Shown here: positions 34,670 to 44,162 of the stretch, piece after piece
Layout of the letters: each line of letters starts with the position of its first letter
How positions within the stretch are numbered: the first letter of the stretch is position 1
Source of the DNA: Streptomyces venezuelae
Lineage (GTDB): Bacteria; Actinomycetota; Actinomycetes; Streptomycetales; Streptomycetaceae
DNA: 64,000 nt
Assembly (NCBI RefSeq): GCF_008642335.1
Contig: NZ_CP029191.1
Coordinates: 6,324,001 to 6,388,000, forward strand
Reading direction: 5' to 3'
Notes under the pieces: generated by a model
The model's input: only the letters and a program-made list of their open reading frames with translations
Database searches by the model: none
What the model was told of the DNA's origin: nothing
Made by a program: the position numbers and the translations under genes

Positions 34670-35758
34670 CTAGTCGCCCACGAGCCCCTTGGCGTCCCGC
34701 GCGAGCGCCGTGAGCCGCGAGATGGCACGGAAGTACTTCTTCCGGTACCCGCCGTTGAGCATGTCCTCGCTGAAGAGCCGGTCGAAGGGGACACCGGAGG
34801 CGAGCACCGGCACCTCTCGGTCGTACAGCCGGTCGGCGAGCACCACAAGGCGCAGAGCGGTCGACTGGTCCGGCACCGGCGTCACGTCGGTCAGACAGAC
34901 GGCGCCGAGGTCGTCGGTCAGCGCGCCGTACCGGCTCGGGTGGACCTTGGACAGGTGGTCGAGGAGGTGCGGGAAGTCGTCGAGGGAGGCGCGCTCGGTC
35001 GCGTACGCCGCCTTGGTGACCTGCTCCTCCGAGTACGGGGCGGGCGCCTCCGGAAGGCCGCGGTGGCGGTAGTCCTCGCCGTCGATCCGCAACGCCGTGA
35101 AGTGGGACGACAGGCCCTGGATCTCGCGCATGAAGTCCGTGGCCGCGAACCGGCCCTCGCCGAGCTTGCCCGGCAGCGTGTTCGAGGTCGCGGCGAGCGC
35201 CACGCCTTCCCCGACGAGCTTGGAGAGCAGCGAGGAGACGAGGACCGTGTCGCCCGGGTCGTCGAGCTCGAATTCGTCGATGCAGAGGAGCCGGTGTCCG
35301 CCGAGGGTGCGCACGGTCTGCTGGAAGCCGAGCGCGCCGACCAGGTTCGTCAGCTCGACGAACGTGCCGAACGCCTTCTGCTCGGGGGCGGCGGGCGTCG
35401 CGTGCCAGAGGGAGGCGAGCAGGTGGGTCTTGCCGACGCCGTACCCGCCGTCGAGGTAGATGCCGCGGGGGCCCGCGGGGGCGGCCGCCTTCTTCTGGAA
35501 CCAGCGGCGCTTGCCCGCGCCGCTGGCGTGCGCCCCGCCGAGCCCCGCCGCGAAGCCGCTCAGGACGCGGACCGCCTCGGTCTGGCTCGGCTGGTTAGGG
35601 TCCGGGATGTACGTGTCGAAGCGGGCCGTCTCGAAGCGCGGCGGCGGCACCATCTCGGCGACCAGCCGGTCGGCGGGGACGTGGGGCTCGCGGGCGCACA
35701 GCGACAGCGGAGCCACTTCGGCTATGGGGTGGTGCCCGGAGGCGGCGGAGGACGACAC
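34670..35758 (-). CDS. zapE: AFG1/ZapE-type AAA ATPase
   Basis: The product is 362 residues. Walker A is YLDGGYGVGKTHLL, Walker B is LLCIDEFELDDPGD, and a sensor region AATSNTLPGKLGEGRFAATDF follows, all diagnostic of the AFG1/ZapE family. In Gram-negative bacteria ZapE affects the Z-ring; the role in actinomycetes is unproven. GTG at 35758 was chosen because upstream in-frame sequence covers the divergent RibD-like gene and has no family similarity. The spacer to that gene is only 36 bases, so both promoters must be very compact. Confidence 0.88.
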   Translation of the reverse strand: MSSSAASGHHPIAEVAPLSLCAREPHVPADRLVAEMVPPPRFETARFDTYIPDPNQPSQTEAVRVLSGFAAGLGGAHASGAGKRRWFQKKAAAPAGPRGIYLDGGYGVGKTHLLASLWHATPAAPEQKAFGTFVELTNLVGALGFQQTVRTLGGHRLLCIDEFELDDPGDTVLVSSLLSKLVGEGVALAATSNTLPGKLGEGRFAATDFMREIQGLSSHFTALRIDGEDYRHRGLPEAPAPYSEEQVTKAAYATERASLDDFPHLLDHLSKVHPSRYGALTDDLGAVCLTDVTPVPDQSTALRLVVLADRLYDREVPVLASGVPFDRLFSEDMLNGGYRKKYFRAISRLTALARDAKGLVGD

Positions 35759-35794
35759 GGTTCCCCAGTTTAGGGGGCGTGCAAGACTGCGGAC

Positions 35795-36628
35795 ATGCGA
35801 CGCCTGTTCCCTGTGACCGACCAGACAGCCGACGTGACCGACCGGACACATGATCGGACAGCCGACCGGACACATGACCGGACGTCCCCTCGGACGGGTG
35901 ATACGGACGACCGGGAGTGGAGCCTCGACGAGCTGGCCGAGGCCTACGCCTACCCCGCGGGGGAGACGACCTGGCTGCGCGCCAACATGGTGTCCACCCT
36001 CGACGGCGCGGCCCACCACGACGGCCGTTCCCACCCGATCTCCGGCGCCACCGACATGCGGATCTTCGGCACCCTGCGCGGCCTCGCGGACGTCGTGATC
36101 GTCGGCGCCGAGACCGTCCGGAAGGAGGGCTACCGCCCGGCGAAGGCACGCGAGGTCTTCGCGCGCCACCGTGCCGACGCCGGACAGACGGAGGCGCCCG
36201 CCATCGCGGTGGTCAGCGCCGGGCTCGACCTGGACTTCTCGGTTCCGCTCTTCACCTCGCCCGTGACGCCCACGCTCCTCGTCACCGGGGCCGCCGCACC
36301 GGCCGACCGCATCGCCGCGGCGGAGCGCGCGGGCGCCGTCGTGGTGGTGGCGGGGGAGGGCGCGACCGTGGAGCCGGAGCGGGTGGCGCCCGCCCTCGCC
36401 GAGCGCGGGCTCACCCGGCTGCTCACGGAGGGCGGGCCCCGGCTGCTCGGCCAGTTCGTGGCCGCGGGGGCACTGGACGAGCTCTGCCTGACGGTGTCGC
36501 CGATGCTCACCGCGGGGGACGCGCAGCGGATCGCGGGCGGGTCCGCCCTGAAGGACCCCGATCAATTCGTACTGACGTCCGTACTGGAGGAGGCCGGGTT
36601 CCTCTACACCCGATACCGTCGAAGCTGA
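35795..36628 (+). CDS. RibD C-terminal-like pyrimidine reductase family protein
   Basis: The product is 277 residues. After a 40-residue repetitive Thr/Asp/Arg-rich start, the dihydrofolate-reductase-like RibD_C domain follows: WLRANMVSTLDGAAHHDGRS, ADVVIVGAETVRKEGY, LLTEGGPRLLGQF and a LDELCLTVSPMLTAG end. This is the fold of 5-amino-6-ribosylamino-uracil reductase. Without a deaminase domain or neighbouring riboflavin genes, a role in riboflavin synthesis is not certain. The N-terminal extension is encoded by a near-perfect 24-bp tandem repeat. Confidence 0.85.
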   Translation: MRRLFPVTDQTADVTDRTHDRTADRTHDRTSPRTGDTDDREWSLDELAEAYAYPAGETTWLRANMVSTLDGAAHHDGRSHPISGATDMRIFGTLRGLADVVIVGAETVRKEGYRPAKAREVFARHRADAGQTEAPAIAVVSAGLDLDFSVPLFTSPVTPTLLVTGAAAPADRIAAAERAGAVVVVAGEGATVEPERVAPALAERGLTRLLTEGGPRLLGQFVAAGALDELCLTVSPMLTAGDAQRIAGGSALKDPDQFVLTSVLEEAGFLYTRYRRS

Positions 36629-36742
36629 CAATCGGCGGAATCAGCCGTTCCGTTTGGCTTCGGCTGGGCACACTAGATCTCGCAGACCCCGTGCGGGCAC
36701 GGGGCAGGATGGTTTCCGCAAGGGCCTCAGGAGGGCCCACGG

Positions 36743-37243
36743 ATGAGAAGGGCGCCTGGCGTGTTCACAAGCGTATTGATGATCGAGAAGGCCCTGACGT
36801 CCGCCGACGTGGAGTTCGTCACGACCCTGCACGGCGACGAGCCCATCACCTTCCACGTGCTGCTCCAGCCGCGGGGCGACCAGGCGGACCGGCTGCTGCG
36901 CGCCATCGACGACGTCGCCCTCGGCGAGCTCGACGAGGCGGCGCGCGAGGGCGAGACCCCGGAGGGGCAGGACGCGGCGGGCTTCGGCGAGCGGGCGCTG
37001 CAGGTCTCCCTGACGGCACTGCGGGCGGCGGGCTGCGCGGCACAGGGGCAGCTCATCGAGAACCATCCGCTGGACGCCCTCAAGGCGCTGGTCGCCGAGG
37101 CGGGCGCCGACGAGGTCATCGTCCTGACCGACCCGCACTACGTGGAGGAGTTCTTCCACCGCGACTGGGCCTCGCGGGCCCGCCACAAGGTGGGCGTCCC
37201 CGTCCTGAAGCTGTTCTCGCACAGCCTGGCGGACGAGAACTAG
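36743..37243 (+). CDS. Conserved actinobacterial protein of unknown function
   Basis: The product is 166 residues and soluble. Its core pattern, FVTTLHGDEPITFHVLLQPRG, then a Glu-rich helix, SLTALRAAG, ALKALVAEAGADEVIVLTDPHYVEEFFHRDW and KVGVPVLKLFSH, suggests an alpha/beta universal-stress-like nucleotide fold. Relatives are sometimes labelled indole-3-glycerol phosphate synthase, but no barrel or catalytic motif of that enzyme is present. ATG at 36743 is supported by AGGAGGG seven bases upstream; GTG at 36761 is the shorter alternative. It lies directly before murC on the same strand, 101 bases apart. Confidence 0.75.
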   Translation: MRRAPGVFTSVLMIEKALTSADVEFVTTLHGDEPITFHVLLQPRGDQADRLLRAIDDVALGELDEAAREGETPEGQDAAGFGERALQVSLTALRAAGCAAQGQLIENHPLDALKALVAEAGADEVIVLTDPHYVEEFFHRDWASRARHKVGVPVLKLFSHSLADEN

Positions 37244-37344
37244 CCCGGAGCCCGGCGGGGGCCGGGTGCCTCGGGCGTCGTGTGCCGCGGGAGGCAATAG
37301 GCTGGGGCCTTCTCAGTCGTCGTACCACCAGGGGAGACACACGC

Positions 37345-38748
37345 ATGGCACCCGGCCTGCCCCAGTCCATGGCCGACATGGACCGACCGCACTTCATCGG
37401 CATCGGCGGCGCCGGAATGTCGGGCATCGCGAAGATCCTCGCGCAGCGCGGCTCCCGGGTCGCGGGCAGTGACGCCCGCGAGTCCGCCACCGCCGAGGCG
37501 CTGCGCGCGCTGGGCGCCACGGTCCACATCGGCCACGACGCCGCGCACCTCGCGCCCGACGCGACCTGCGTCGTCGTCTCCTCCGCCATCCGCGAGGACA
37601 ACCCCGAGCTGGCCCGCGCCGCCGAGCTCGGCATCCCCGTCGTGCACCGCTCGGACGCCCTGGCCGGCCTCATGGAGGGCCTGCGCCCCATCGCCGTCGC
37701 GGGCACCCACGGCAAGACCACGACGACGTCGATGCTCGCCGTCACCCTCGCCACCCTCGGCCTCGACCCGTCGTACGCGATCGGCGGCGACCTCGACGTG
37801 CCGGGCTCCAACGCGCTGCACGGCAAGGGCGACATCTTCGTCGCCGAGGCGGATGAAAGCGACCGCAGCTTCCACAAGTACGCGCCCGAGGTCGCCATCG
37901 TCCTCAACGTGGAGCTCGACCATCACGCCAACTACGCGTCGATGGACGAGATCTACGAATCCTTCGAGATCTTCGCGGGCCGGATCGTCCCCGGCGGCAC
38001 CCTGGTCGTCTCGGCGGACCAGCCGGGCGCCGTCGAGCTGACCAAGCGCGTCCGCGACCTCGGCGGGCTCAAGGTCGTCACGTACGGCGAGTCCGAGGAC
38101 GCCGACCTGCGCATCCACAAGATCACGGCGCGCGGCCTGACCAGCGAGGTCACCGTCCTCCTGGACGGCAAGCTGCTCACCTTCACGGTCTCCGTGCCCG
38201 GCCGCCACTACGCGAACAACGCCGTCGCGGCCCTCGCCGCGGGCATCGCCCTCGGCATCCCGTCCCGGAACCTGGCGGGCGCCCTGAAGTCGTACACGGG
38301 CGTGAAGCGCCGCCTCCAGCTCAAGGGCGAGGCCGCGGGCGTCCAGGTCATCGACTCCTACGCCCACCACCCCACCGAGATGACGGCCGACCTGGAGGCG
38401 ATGCGATCCGCCGCCGGCGACTCCCGCATCCTCGTCCTCTTCCAGCCCCACCTCTTCTCGCGCACCCAGGAACTGGGCACCGAGATGGGCCAGGCCCTCT
38501 CCCTCGCCGACGCCTCCGTGGTCCTCGACATCTACCCGGCCCGCGAGGACCCGATCCCCGGCATCACCAGCGCCCTGATCGTCGACGCCGCGCGCGAGGC
38601 GGGCGCCGAGGTCACGGCCGTCCACGACAAGGCGGAGGCCGTCCGCGCGATCGCGGGAATGGCGAAGCCCGGTGATCTCGTTCTCACCATGGGAGCGGGC
38701 GACGTCACGGACCTCGGCCCGCAGATCCTGGCCGAGCTGTCGAAGTAG
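37345..38748 (+). CDS. murC: UDP-N-acetylmuramate--L-alanine ligase
   Basis: The product is 467 residues. The N-terminal Rossmann-like domain reads FIGIGGAGMSGIAKIL, the ATP loop is VAGTHGKTTTTSML, the central EADESDRSF and NVELDHHANY motifs follow, and the C-terminal ligase part has IDSYAHHPTEM and FQPHLFSRT. These are diagnostic for MurC, which adds L-alanine to UDP-MurNAc in the cytosol, the first stem-peptide step of peptidoglycan. It is unlinked to a dcw cluster here, as is known for Streptomyces. msrB follows after 40 bases and may be co-transcribed. ATG at 37345 with GGGGAG upstream. Confidence 0.96.
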   Translation: MAPGLPQSMADMDRPHFIGIGGAGMSGIAKILAQRGSRVAGSDARESATAEALRALGATVHIGHDAAHLAPDATCVVVSSAIREDNPELARAAELGIPVVHRSDALAGLMEGLRPIAVAGTHGKTTTTSMLAVTLATLGLDPSYAIGGDLDVPGSNALHGKGDIFVAEADESDRSFHKYAPEVAIVLNVELDHHANYASMDEIYESFEIFAGRIVPGGTLVVSADQPGAVELTKRVRDLGGLKVVTYGESEDADLRIHKITARGLTSEVTVLLDGKLLTFTVSVPGRHYANNAVAALAAGIALGIPSRNLAGALKSYTGVKRRLQLKGEAAGVQVIDSYAHHPTEMTADLEAMRSAAGDSRILVLFQPHLFSRTQELGTEMGQALSLADASVVLDIYPAREDPIPGITSALIVDAAREAGAEVTAVHDKAEAVRAIAGMAKPGDLVLTMGAGDVTDLGPQILAELSK

Positions 38749-38788
38749 GCCGAGCTGTCGAAGCAAGTCGAAGTGAGGGGAAGGCACC

Positions 38789-39196
38789 ATGTCGTACGAC
38801 GTCGAGAAGCCGGACGAGCAGTGGCGGGCGGAGCTGACCCCTTCGGAGTACGCGGTGCTGCGCCAGGCCGGCACGGAGCCCGCCTTCGTCGGTGAGTACA
38901 CGGACACCAAGACCGAGGGCGTCTACTCCTGCCGGGCCTGCGGCGCGGAGCTGTTCACCTCCACGGAGAAGTTCGAGTCGCACTGCGGCTGGCCGAGCTT
39001 CTTCGACCCCAAGGACACGGACGCGGTCGAGCTGCTCCAGGACACCTCGCACGGAATGGTCCGCACCGAGGTCCGCTGCGCCCGCTGCGGCTCGCACCTG
39101 GGCCACGTCTTCGAGGGCGAGGGCTACCCGACCCCGACGGACCAGCGGTACTGCATCAACAGCATCTCGCTGCGGCTGACGCCGAGCGAGGGCTGA
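38789..39196 (+). CDS. msrB: Peptide-methionine (R)-S-oxide reductase
   Basis: The product is 135 residues, a complete SelR/MsrB domain. The structural zinc is held by YSCRACG and VRCARCGSH, the substrate motif FESHCGWPSFFDP is present, and the catalytic cysteine is in QRYCINSISLRL. The enzyme reduces methionine-R-sulfoxide in damaged proteins with thioredoxin. A GAGGGGAAGG ribosome site precedes the ATG. A strong hairpin follows at 39211. Confidence 0.96.
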   Translation: MSYDVEKPDEQWRAELTPSEYAVLRQAGTEPAFVGEYTDTKTEGVYSCRACGAELFTSTEKFESHCGWPSFFDPKDTDAVELLQDTSHGMVRTEVRCARCGSHLGHVFEGEGYPTPTDQRYCINSISLRLTPSEG

Positions 39197-39210
39197 GGCG
39201 CGAGTGTAAG

Positions 39211-39237
39211 GGTCGGCGCGCTCCGGGCGCGCCGACC
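39211..39237. terminator. Bidirectional hairpin terminator between msrB and the M28 aminopeptidase
   Basis: Perfect 10-bp arms (39211-39220 and 39228-39237) enclose a seven-base loop. It is 14 bases after the msrB stop and 10 bases from the convergent aminopeptidase stop. A further 16-bp palindrome at 39242-39257 spans the aminopeptidase stop codon itself. Confidence 0.85.
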
Positions 39238-39247
39238 CCCCGACGTT

Positions 39248-40720
<1,473 letters not shown>

Positions 40721-40776
40721 TCAGCCACGTCCGTTTTCCGGACACCTCTGCGGGGGTGCGGTTCGGCCGACGGCCG

Positions 40777-41166
40777 TCAGAAGAAGACGCCGCACCTCAG
40801 CAGCACATTCGCGTACGGCCGTGCCTCACCGGTCCTGACCACCAGACGGGCACCCGCCGAGAGCCCCTTGAGCTCCTCGTGCGGGACGAGGGCGAGCGAC
40901 GGGAGGCTGTCGCGCAGCAGCCGGTCCGTTTCCGGATTCGCCTCGCGTACTTCCTGTGCCGCCGTCCCGCCCTCCACCACCAGCTCGTCGAGGAGCCCGT
41001 CGAGTACCTCCGCGAACGACGGGACCCCGGCGCGGAACGCCAGGTCCACGACGCGCGGGCCCGCAGGGATCGGCATGCCCGCGTCGCAGACGAGCACGGT
41101 GTCGCTGTGGCCCAACTCGGCCAGCGCGCCCGCGAGATGGCGGTTCAGGATGCCCGACCTCTTCAC
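40777..41166 (-). CDS. rbsD: D-ribose pyranase
   Basis: The product is 129 residues with the RbsD pattern KRSGILNRHLAGALAELGHSD (catalytic His), VCDAGMPIP (Asp), VDLAFRAGVPSF and the C-terminal RTGEARPYANVLLRCGVFF with the Tyr-Asn active-site tail. It converts beta-pyranose to the furanose form of ribose, feeding ribokinase. The GTG at 41166 overlaps the rbsK stop (GTGA), so translation is coupled. Last gene of the ribose operon. Confidence 0.95.
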   Translation of the reverse strand: MKRSGILNRHLAGALAELGHSDTVLVCDAGMPIPAGPRVVDLAFRAGVPSFAEVLDGLLDELVVEGGTAAQEVREANPETDRLLRDSLPSLALVPHEELKGLSAGARLVVRTGEARPYANVLLRCGVFF

Positions 41167-42095
41167 CGGGACGGGCCCTCCTCCGGAACGGCCTCGGCGA
41201 GCTCCGCCGCGGTCGGGTAGGAGTCCTGCGCGCCCTTGCGCGTGACCGCCGCCGACCCCACGCGGACCGCGTACGCGACCGCCGTCGGCAGGTCCTCGCC
41301 GAGGCCGAGGCGCCAGCCGAGCGCCGCGGTGAAGGCGTCGCCCGCGCCGGTCGTGTCCACCGCGTCGACCTTCGGGCTCGGCACCCGTACGGCGCTCCCG
41401 GCCGAACCCTCCGCGGCCAGCGCGCCCTCGGCGCCCAGCGTGATCACCACCGAGCGCGGGCCCAGCGCGAGCAGTCCGCGCGCCCACTCCTCGGGCGAGT
41501 CACCCGCGTCGTCACCGAGGATGACGCGGGCCTCGTGCTCGTTCACCACCAGCGGATCGCACGCCGCGAGGACCTCGTCGGGCAGCGGGGCGGGCGGCGA
41601 CGGGTTGAGGACGAAGCGGGAGCCGGGGCGCAGGGCGCGTACCACCTCGGCGACCGTCTCCAGCGGAATCTCCAACTGGGTGGAGACCACCCGCGCCGCC
41701 GACACCAGGCTGCCCGCCGCGCGGATGTCCTCGGGGGTGAGGCGCCCGTTGGCGCCGGGGGAGACGACGATGCTGTTGTCGCCCGACGGGTCGACCGTGA
41801 TCAGCGCGACGCCGGTGGGCGCGCCGCCCACGAGGACGCCGACGGTGTCCACGCCGGCCGCCCGCTGCGCGTCCAGGAGAAGCGTGCCGTGGGCGTCGTC
41901 GCCGACCCGCGCGAGCAGGGCGGTGCGGGCGCCGAGGCGGGCCGCGGCGACCGCCTGGTTGCCGCCCTTGCCGCCGGGGTGGACGGCCAGGTCGGAGCCG
42001 AGGACCGTCTCGCCGGGCGCGGGGCGGCGCTCCACGCCGACCACCAGATCGGCGTTGGCGGAGCCCACGACCAGCAGCTCGTAGTCGTCGTTCAT
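41163..42095 (-). CDS. rbsK: Ribokinase
   Basis: The product is 310 residues of the PfkB family. It shows the N-terminal signature GGKGGNQAVAAARLGA, and the C-terminal DTTGAGDAFTAALGW holds the catalytic Asp and anion hole. VVGSANADLVV opens the domain. It phosphorylates D-ribose to ribose-5-phosphate in the cytosol. It lies 120 bases after the transporter gene and is coupled to rbsD through a GTGA overlap. Confidence 0.94.
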   Translation of the reverse strand: MNDDYELLVVGSANADLVVGVERRPAPGETVLGSDLAVHPGGKGGNQAVAAARLGARTALLARVGDDAHGTLLLDAQRAAGVDTVGVLVGGAPTGVALITVDPSGDNSIVVSPGANGRLTPEDIRAAGSLVSAARVVSTQLEIPLETVAEVVRALRPGSRFVLNPSPPAPLPDEVLAACDPLVVNEHEARVILGDDAGDSPEEWARGLLALGPRSVVITLGAEGALAAEGSAGSAVRVPSPKVDAVDTTGAGDAFTAALGWRLGLGEDLPTAVAYAVRVGSAAVTRKGAQDSYPTAAELAEAVPEEGPSR

Positions 42096-42173
42096 GGGTA
42101 ATTGTTCCTGCTTTCGTACGATGAGGTGCCGATGTGACGGTACTCGGTGTGACCCCCGATCGGTGGACGGCGG

Positions 42174-42215
42174 TCAGTGGCCGTCCATCAGTGGCCGTCC
42201 GTCAGTGGCCGTCGG
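42174..42215. repeat. Three tandem 14-bp repeats ending at the rbsCB stop codon
   Basis: Three copies of a 14-base unit beginning TCAGTGGCCGTC (42174-42187, 42188-42201, 42202-42215) abut the stop codon of the permease/binding-protein gene on its 3' side, within the 120-base spacer before rbsK. Copies two and three differ by one or two bases at the end. Confidence 0.75.
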
Positions 42216-44162
42216 TCAGGAGAAGTCCTTCACGTTCTTCGACGTGACGACCTTCACCGGCACCTTCACCGTCCCCTGGACCTTCTTGCCCTGCGAGGCC
42301 CGCACCGCGTTGCGCACGGCGATCTTCCCGAGCTCCTTGGGCTGCTGCGCCACGGACGCGTACAGCGTGCCCGCCTCGACCGCCTTGAGCCCGTCCGGGG
42401 TGCCGTCGAAGCCGACGACGGGGACGGACTTGCCCGCCTTGTCGCCGAGCGCCTTGACCGCGCCGAGCGCCATCTCGTCGTTCTCGGCGAAGACGCCGGT
42501 CACGCCCTTGTTGGACTGCAGGAGATTCGTCATGACGTCCAGGCCCTTGGTGCGGTCGAAGTCCGCGGGCTGCTTGGCGACGACGTCGATGCCGGGGTAC
42601 GCCTTGATGCCCTCGGCGAAGCCCTGTCCGCGCTCGCGGCTCGCGGAGGTGCCGGGCGTGCCCTGGAGGACGACGACCTTGCCCTTGCCGCCCAGCTTCT
42701 CGGCGAGCGTCTTCGCCGCCAGCCTGCCGCCCGCCACGTTGTCGGAGGCGACGAGCGTGGCGGTCTCCGCCTTGTTCACGCCGCGGTCGGCCGCGACCAC
42801 CGGGATGTCCTGCTTGTTGGCGCCCCGCACGGCGGGGCCCGCCGCGTCGGAGTCCACCGGGTTGACGATGATCGACTTCACGCCCTCGCCGGTGAAGTTC
42901 TGCAGCTGGTTGGACTGCTGCGACGCGTCGTTCTGCGCGTCGGTGACCGTCAGGTCGACGCCCGCCTTGTCGGCCTCGGCCTGCGCGCCCTCCTTCATCT
43001 GCACGAAGAAGGGGTTGTTGAGCGTGGAGAGCGACATGCCGATCTTCGTGCCCGTGCCGGAGGAGCCCGAGTCGAAGAAGGAGACGGCGCCGACGACGGC
43101 CGCCACGACCACGGCGGCGACCGCGTACTTCACCGCCTGCGGCCCCTTGCCGCGTACCCCTCCCGCCGTGCCCGACGAGGCCCCCGGCGTGGCCCCGGCC
43201 CGTCGCCGCAGCGTGTCGAGGAGGACCGCGAGCGCGATGACCACACCGATCACGACCTGCTGCCAGAAGGCGGACACGGAGAGGAGGTTGAGGCCGTTGC
43301 GCAGCACCGCGAGGATCAGTGCGCCGATGAGCGTGCCGGACGCCTTGCCGACGCCGCCCGCGAGGCTCGCGCCGCCGATGACGACCGCGGCGATCGCGTC
43401 GAGTTCGTAGCCCTGCGCGGCCTGCGGCTGCGCGGAGACGAGGCGGGAGGCGAGGACGACACCCGCGACGGCCGCGAAGAGACCGGCGAGTGCGTAGATC
43501 ACGAGCTTCTGCCGCTTGACGCGCAGCCCGGACAGGCGGGCCGCCTCTTCGTTGCCGCCGATCGCGTACATGGAGCGGCCGATGAACGTACGCCCGAGGA
43601 CCAGCGCCGTGACGAGACCCATCGCGACCATCACGATCACCGGGACGGGCAGCCAGCCGCCGATGGTGTCGCCCAGGTGGGAGACCGAGTCGGGGAACGC
43701 GATCGGGCTGCCCTGCGAGATCACCAGGGAGAGGCCGCGGGCCACCGACAGCATCGCGAGCGTCGCGATGAACGGCGGGAGTTTCCCGTACGAGACGAGC
43801 AGGCCGTTGACGAACCCGCACGCCATGCCCGTGGCGACGGCGAGAACGACCGCCAGCCACACCGGCAGGCCCTGCGACGTCGCCGTCCAGGCGAGGACGG
43901 TGGCGGACAGCGCCGCCACCGAGCCGACCGACAGGTCGATGCCCGCCGACACGATCACGAAGGTGACACCGAACGCGAGGATCGCGGTGACCGCGGCCTG
44001 CACGCCGACGTTGAGGAGGTTCTGCGTGGTCAGGAAGTCGCCGGAGAGCAGCGACATCGCCACGACGAGGACGATCAGGGCGCTCAGCGCGCCGTTGTCG
44101 AGCAGGACGCGGCGGAGCGAGGCCGTGCCACCCGCGTCGCGCTTCAGGGTTTCAGTGGCCAC
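42216..44162 (-). CDS. Fused ribose-type ABC permease and substrate-binding protein (RbsC-RbsB)
   Basis: The product is 648 residues. Residues 20-325 are an RbsC-type permease with eight to ten helices (AFGVTFVIVSAGIDLSVGSV, IGGNEEAARLSGL, VIGGASLAGGVGKASGTLIGA). After a Gly/Ala linker a further helix (about 345-365) leads into a periplasmic-binding-protein-like sugar domain (370-648: IGMSLSTLNNPFF, VNPVDSDAAGPAV, VVAADRGVNKAETAT, VFAENDEMALGA). The sensor is therefore tethered to the permease rather than made as a free lipoprotein. It overlaps the end of rbsA by 11 bases. Together they import ribose or a related pentose. Confidence 0.92.
   Translation of the reverse strand: MATETLKRDAGGTASLRRVLLDNGALSALIVLVVAMSLLSGDFLTTQNLLNVGVQAAVTAILAFGVTFVIVSAGIDLSVGSVAALSATVLAWTATSQGLPVWLAVVLAVATGMACGFVNGLLVSYGKLPPFIATLAMLSVARGLSLVISQGSPIAFPDSVSHLGDTIGGWLPVPVIVMVAMGLVTALVLGRTFIGRSMYAIGGNEEAARLSGLRVKRQKLVIYALAGLFAAVAGVVLASRLVSAQPQAAQGYELDAIAAVVIGGASLAGGVGKASGTLIGALILAVLRNGLNLLSVSAFWQQVVIGVVIALAVLLDTLRRRAGATPGASSGTAGGVRGKGPQAVKYAVAAVVVAAVVGAVSFFDSGSSGTGTKIGMSLSTLNNPFFVQMKEGAQAEADKAGVDLTVTDAQNDASQQSNQLQNFTGEGVKSIIVNPVDSDAAGPAVRGANKQDIPVVAADRGVNKAETATLVASDNVAGGRLAAKTLAEKLGGKGKVVVLQGTPGTSASRERGQGFAEGIKAYPGIDVVAKQPADFDRTKGLDVMTNLLQSNKGVTGVFAENDEMALGAVKALGDKAGKSVPVVGFDGTPDGLKAVEAGTLYASVAQQPKELGKIAVRNAVRASQGKKVQGTVKVPVKVVTSKNVKDFS

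Noticed and set aside
33149..35773. Plus-strand frame of about 870 codons opposite the DUF839 and ZapE genes
   Set aside because: Shadow of two clear minus-strand genes; crosses their intergenic spacer without any start signal or domain.
36743..37243. Indole-3-glycerol phosphate synthase
   Set aside because: This label circulates for relatives, but the protein is 166 residues with no TIM-barrel or TrpC motifs.
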